A stretch of 35,837 nucleotides of DNA from a bacterium (GTDB lineage: Bacteria; Electryoneota; Electryoneia; Electryoneales; Electryoneaceae): the NCBI GenBank assembly GCA_028278125.1, contig JANQEY010000196.1, positions 1 through 35,837 on the forward strand. Direction: 5' to 3'. The notes beneath the pieces are model-generated. The model ran no database searches, had not been told where the DNA came from, and saw only the letters and a list, made by a program, of their open reading frames with translations. Numbering within the stretch: position 1 is the stretch's first letter; the number at the start of each line of letters is the position of its first letter. Positions 32,979-35,837 of the stretch are shown in pieces. The position numbers and the translations under genes were made by a program.

Positions 32979-35017
32979 CCGTCAACGAAAACACAGAAAA
33001 CCAGGGATCGAGCTTTCAGTTATCTTCGCTGAAAAATTTCGTTAACCAACGGCCATGTCTTTCCCTTTTTATCCTTGCATTTTTAGTACGTTTTATCTAC
33101 ATGCTGACACTGGCTGTCCGTCCCGGTTTTGGTGTCCCGGTTGTGGATGAGGTAGCGTACGACCTGATGGCAAAACAGTTCGCAGAATCGTTCAGTTTTG
33201 GATCTGAACCATTTTTACGGCCTCCTCTCTGGCCGGCTGTCCTCGGCTTCTTTTACCTGATTCTAAATGATGCCTTACCTATCGCCCGTTTCCTGAACCT
33301 GGTCCTGGGAGCGTTATCGGTAGTTTCAGCGTACAGGGTTGGTCTTCATGTTTTCCCGAAAAAAACAGCGTTCATGGGAGCATTAATACTCGTTTTTTAT
33401 GGTCTGTTGATCCATTTTAACACCAGTTATTTATCAGCATCCCTGGTAATCATTCTAGTTCTCGAAGCGCTTAATTTCAGCCTCACCGCCAGGAAAGAAA
33501 ATAATTGGAAGAAGTATCTAGTAGCCGGAGTACTCTGGGGTTTGTCAGCCTTAGCCTGGCCGGCAACTCTGCTGGCTGCAGTACCTGTTGTAATCGATAC
33601 CGTTTTCCGCCGTCACCTGATACTCGGTAACAGGCTGAAATTTTTATGCCTGTTAATCCTTGGAATGTTTTTAGCCATTTCACCGGTAACAACAAGGAAT
33701 TATCTCACCGGTGATAAAGCGTTAATCACTACAAACGGCGGTCTCAACCTTTACCTGGGAAATAACGAGTACGCGTCGGGTGTGGAAGCCATCCATCCCG
33801 GGCTGGGAGTTTACTGGACACCTGAGAGGGCTCATCAGTGGGCTGAATCTGTTGAAGGAAGATCACTCAAACACAGTGAGGTATCAGATTTTTACCTGGG
33901 TGAGGTGCTGAAATTCTGGAAAGATCAACCCGGGAAAGCGTTTGAATTAATCCTCTCGAAACTGTACGTGAGTCTGAGCGGCGCCGAGATCAGCAACAAT
34001 GCCGACCTCGATTTTATCGCTCACGATAACCAGATGTTCCGACTGTTACTATTCCTCAATTTTGGCGTGTTATTCCCGTTTGGAGTGATCGGGATGGTTC
34101 TCGCCTGGCGGAATAATCACACAGCCAGAGTCCTTACGCTATCGGCATTATCGTTCCTTGCAATCACAACAATCTTTTTTGTCACAGCCCGTTTCAGAAT
34201 GCCTGCAGTTCCGATTGTCGCGTTATTCGCTTCATTCAGCGTCTTTTCTTTCATCAAGGCATCTACGAAGCATAAAGTTATATTTGCAGTCACCGCGTTT
34301 ATAATCGGCATCTTAATAAATTCCAACTTGACGGGTATCCCTCGTGGTGGTAACCTGTCGAATGGATACTTCCACCGTGGACGGATACTGGCCCAGGAGT
34401 CGCGGTTTCCAGAAGCCCTTGAAGCGTTCGAGCAAGCTTTATCAATTAATCCCAAAACACCACTGGTTCATTGCTACATGGCGGAAATCTCTCTTGTCAG
34501 AAGTGATTATCGCAATGCCATCAAACATTTTAATATTGAACTCGAAAATCTGCCTGACTCACCCATTATACAGGATTATTATTTCCGTGTATACCGTGGA
34601 CTGGGAATAGTATTTATGAAAACGAAAGATTACCGTCAGGCGGTTAAGTACCTGCGTATAGCTTACGAGATGAATAGCAACGATGAATTGTTGCGAAAAA
34701 GATTCCTTGAGTCGTTAGAACAAGCTGCAATCGATGAGATAAGAGTCAACAGGATCGTTGAAGCAAAAGAGTTTTTGAACGAGGCAAACGGGATAAATCC
34801 CCAAACTCCACGTTACAAGTTTTACCTGGCATGTATAGAATGGCTTGATGGGAATAAGAGCAAATCTATCTCACAGGCGAGGGATATACTCAAAGCGTTC
34901 CCGAACTATTCCCGGGCCAGGGATTTGATAGAAAACAAATGGCGACCTGAAAATATCGATTCGATCATTTACAAGATCGAGTATAATCGAGACTTGAGAC
35001 AGGGGATAAGCGGATAA
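32975..35017 (+). CDS. GT-C membrane glycosyltransferase fused to TPR domain
   Basis: 680 residues. The N-terminal ~470 residues have about ten membrane segments and PMT/GT39 features: a first outside loop with VVDEVAYDLMAKQ, then RPPLWPAVLGFFY (the P-P-L-x-(P/Y) motif), and a long loop before the later membrane helices with LYLGNNEYASG. Residues ~470-660 are soluble TPR repeats (GRILAQESRFPEALEAFEQALSINP, YRNAIKHFNIELE, YRQAVKYLRIAYEMN). Such fusions occur in polyprenyl-phosphate-sugar-using transferases with a protein-interaction tail. Its start codon overlaps the stop of the CotH gene (ATGA), which strongly suggests co-production; the enzyme could glycosylate an exported partner such as that protein, but this is inference. 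An alternative is a role in surface polysaccharide synthesis. Confidence 0.8.
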   Translation: MTVNENTENQGSSFQLSSLKNFVNQRPCLSLFILAFLVRFIYMLTLAVRPGFGVPVVDEVAYDLMAKQFAESFSFGSEPFLRPPLWPAVLGFFYLILNDALPIARFLNLVLGALSVVSAYRVGLHVFPKKTAFMGALILVFYGLLIHFNTSYLSASLVIILVLEALNFSLTARKENNWKKYLVAGVLWGLSALAWPATLLAAVPVVIDTVFRRHLILGNRLKFLCLLILGMFLAISPVTTRNYLTGDKALITTNGGLNLYLGNNEYASGVEAIHPGLGVYWTPERAHQWAESVEGRSLKHSEVSDFYLGEVLKFWKDQPGKAFELILSKLYVSLSGAEISNNADLDFIAHDNQMFRLLLFLNFGVLFPFGVIGMVLAWRNNHTARVLTLSALSFLAITTIFFVTARFRMPAVPIVALFASFSVFSFIKASTKHKVIFAVTAFIIGILINSNLTGIPRGGNLSNGYFHRGRILAQESRFPEALEAFEQALSINPKTPLVHCYMAEISLVRSDYRNAIKHFNIELENLPDSPIIQDYYFRVYRGLGIVFMKTKDYRQAVKYLRIAYEMNSNDELLRKRFLESLEQAAIDEIRVNRIVEAKEFLNEANGINPQTPRYKFYLACIEWLDGNKSKSISQARDILKAFPNYSRARDLIENKWRPENIDSIIYKIEYNRDLRQGISG

Positions 35018-35223
35018 ATCTACATTTTTCGTAATATTTTCCTAACTGAATTATATTAGTTTAAAAGAAGAGCCATAATACTCATTTTGTGACTTAGAAC
35101 ATTTTTATTATTAGTGAGTATAATGTATAATTCGGCAGTAAAATAATAATCGATCTTATTATATTATCAACAAATTATGATTGCTTTGATTTATTATCCT
35201 GGCAGCAGTAAAATGGAGCAGTA

Positions 35224-35837
35224 TTGAGAGCATTATTCTTCAGTGATATACATCTTCGTATCGGGCCACGTGAGCCCATCCGTCCAGAACTCCGTCGTTC
35301 AATGCGCTGGCTGAACGGCCTGGGAAATACACTGGTTGAACGGTTTGAAGACCATCTTCGCATGGAAGCCGACCGTGTAATTTCAGTTGCAGATAGTTGG
35401 ATACGTGAACGGGAAAACAGGTATGACCTGGTAATTAATGGCGGTGATGTAGCCATGCCGTTAAGCCGGCATGAAGACAGGATGGCCGCCACTGAGGAGA
35501 TCTGGAAATCTCATCTTGATCAGTTTGGACAGGATCGTTTAATAGTAATTACAGGGAACCATGAGCTCGGACATGGGTACCAGTCTGAACCAACAAGTTA
35601 CCCGGATTTGATGGATCTCCGAAAGCATATGTTTGATCGTGACATTAACCGCTTCGGATATGGTTTTGAAAGATATAAAGGTGTCTCCCTGTTAGCCCTG
35701 GACAGTGAAATATTATCCATGTATGCCATCGATCCAGGCAACAAATATATCCGCAAACACCTGATTCGGATGACTGATGAAGTTTTAACTATATCCAGGA
35801 TTGACGGGCCAGTAACGATTCTCACTCATAACACCTA
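35224..35837 (+). CDS. Calcineurin-like metallophosphoesterase, 5' part (cut by window edge)
   Basis: An open frame of 204 codons runs off the right edge. Metal-binding motifs of the family are in order: F-S-D-I-H-L (D-x-H), INGGDV (G-D), ITGNHE (G-N-H-(D/E)), and THN just before the edge (the later histidine). The start is a TTG at 35224 with GGAG seven bases upstream; the next in-frame methionine lies 26 codons in, after the first metal motif, so TTG is required. Relatives hydrolyse phosphomonoesters, cyclic nucleotides or lipid intermediates such as UDP-diacylglucosamine; the substrate cannot be told without the missing part. It follows the GT-C/TPR gene after a 206-base A/T-rich gap with two TATAAT boxes (35119, 35126) but no clear -35. 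Confidence 0.8.
   Translation, partial: MRALFFSDIHLRIGPREPIRPELRRSMRWLNGLGNTLVERFEDHLRMEADRVISVADSWIRERENRYDLVINGGDVAMPLSRHEDRMAATEEIWKSHLDQFGQDRLIVITGNHELGHGYQSEPTSYPDLMDLRKHMFDRDINRFGYGFERYKGVSLLALDSEILSMYAIDPGNKYIRKHLIRMTDEVLTISRIDGPVTILTHNT

Overview
The window looks like part of a chromosome from an uncultured bacterium of the FCB superphylum (Bacteroidota/Calditrichota/Zixibacteria/Cloacimonadota-like candidate lineages). The main evidence is that five large exported proteins end in the same C-terminal sorting domain of type IX secretion (Y/W-P-N-P-F-N motif, a middle (L/I)G-(Q/K/R) motif, SSGIYF, and a final K-x-(V/Y)-x-(L/M/I)-K). Base composition is moderate, genes are packed on both strands, and TTG starts with good Shine-Dalgarno sites are common. 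No rRNA, tRNA, CRISPR array, transposase or phage gene is visible. The exact phylum cannot be settled from this sequence alone.

Layout. 1-269: 3' end of a MazF/PemK-type toxin. 253-7451: a surface-glycan or envelope-biosynthesis neighbourhood: a zinc-type MDR dehydrogenase, a FemAB-like GNAT transferase, a GT-C membrane glycosyltransferase, a Wzx/MATE-type flippase, a SAM methyltransferase and, after a reverse-strand glyoxalase-fold gene, a small sulfotransferase. 7750-11330: two secreted Asp-box (BNR) repeat proteins. 11473-12654 (reverse): a PAS-PAS-HisKA sensor lacking an ATPase domain. 13078-16959: BioY biotin transporter behind a BirA-like operator, an SLC12-like transporter and a Sir2 deacylase. 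17170-22707: two adjacent giant FG-GAP/VCBS repeat proteins, each with 14 repeats of about 51 residues and a sorting domain; the first is broken by a one-base deletion. 22897-23936 (reverse): a DUF134 regulator and a NifX/NifB-type protein. 24638-25849 (reverse): an MFS transporter. 26103-28663: long-chain acyl-CoA ligase plus a TPR lipoprotein-like or exported protein. 28851-29765: response regulator with a degenerate GGDEF domain. 29883-35017: a malectin-FN3-CotH-LTD-LTD secreted protein translationally coupled to a GT-C/TPR membrane protein. 35224-end: start of a metallophosphoesterase.

The intergenic DNA is the least ordinary part. At least twelve short elements share one architecture, a GTAG (or GTGG) tetranucleotide followed by a GC-rich hairpin, which is the layout of bacterial REP elements mobilised by RAYT transposases. 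Several are in head-to-head pairs, and one pair of related blocks (22731-22835 and 24213-24380) reads as an empty and a filled insertion site. Two regulatory sites stand out: a perfect 18-bp palindrome abutting the -10 box of the glyoxalase-fold gene, and the BirA-like inverted repeat covering the bioY -10 box. I did not find a clear new multi-gene defence or metabolic system; the best candidates for novelty are the REP-like family, the paired 14-repeat propeller proteins and the CotH/GT-C coupled pair.
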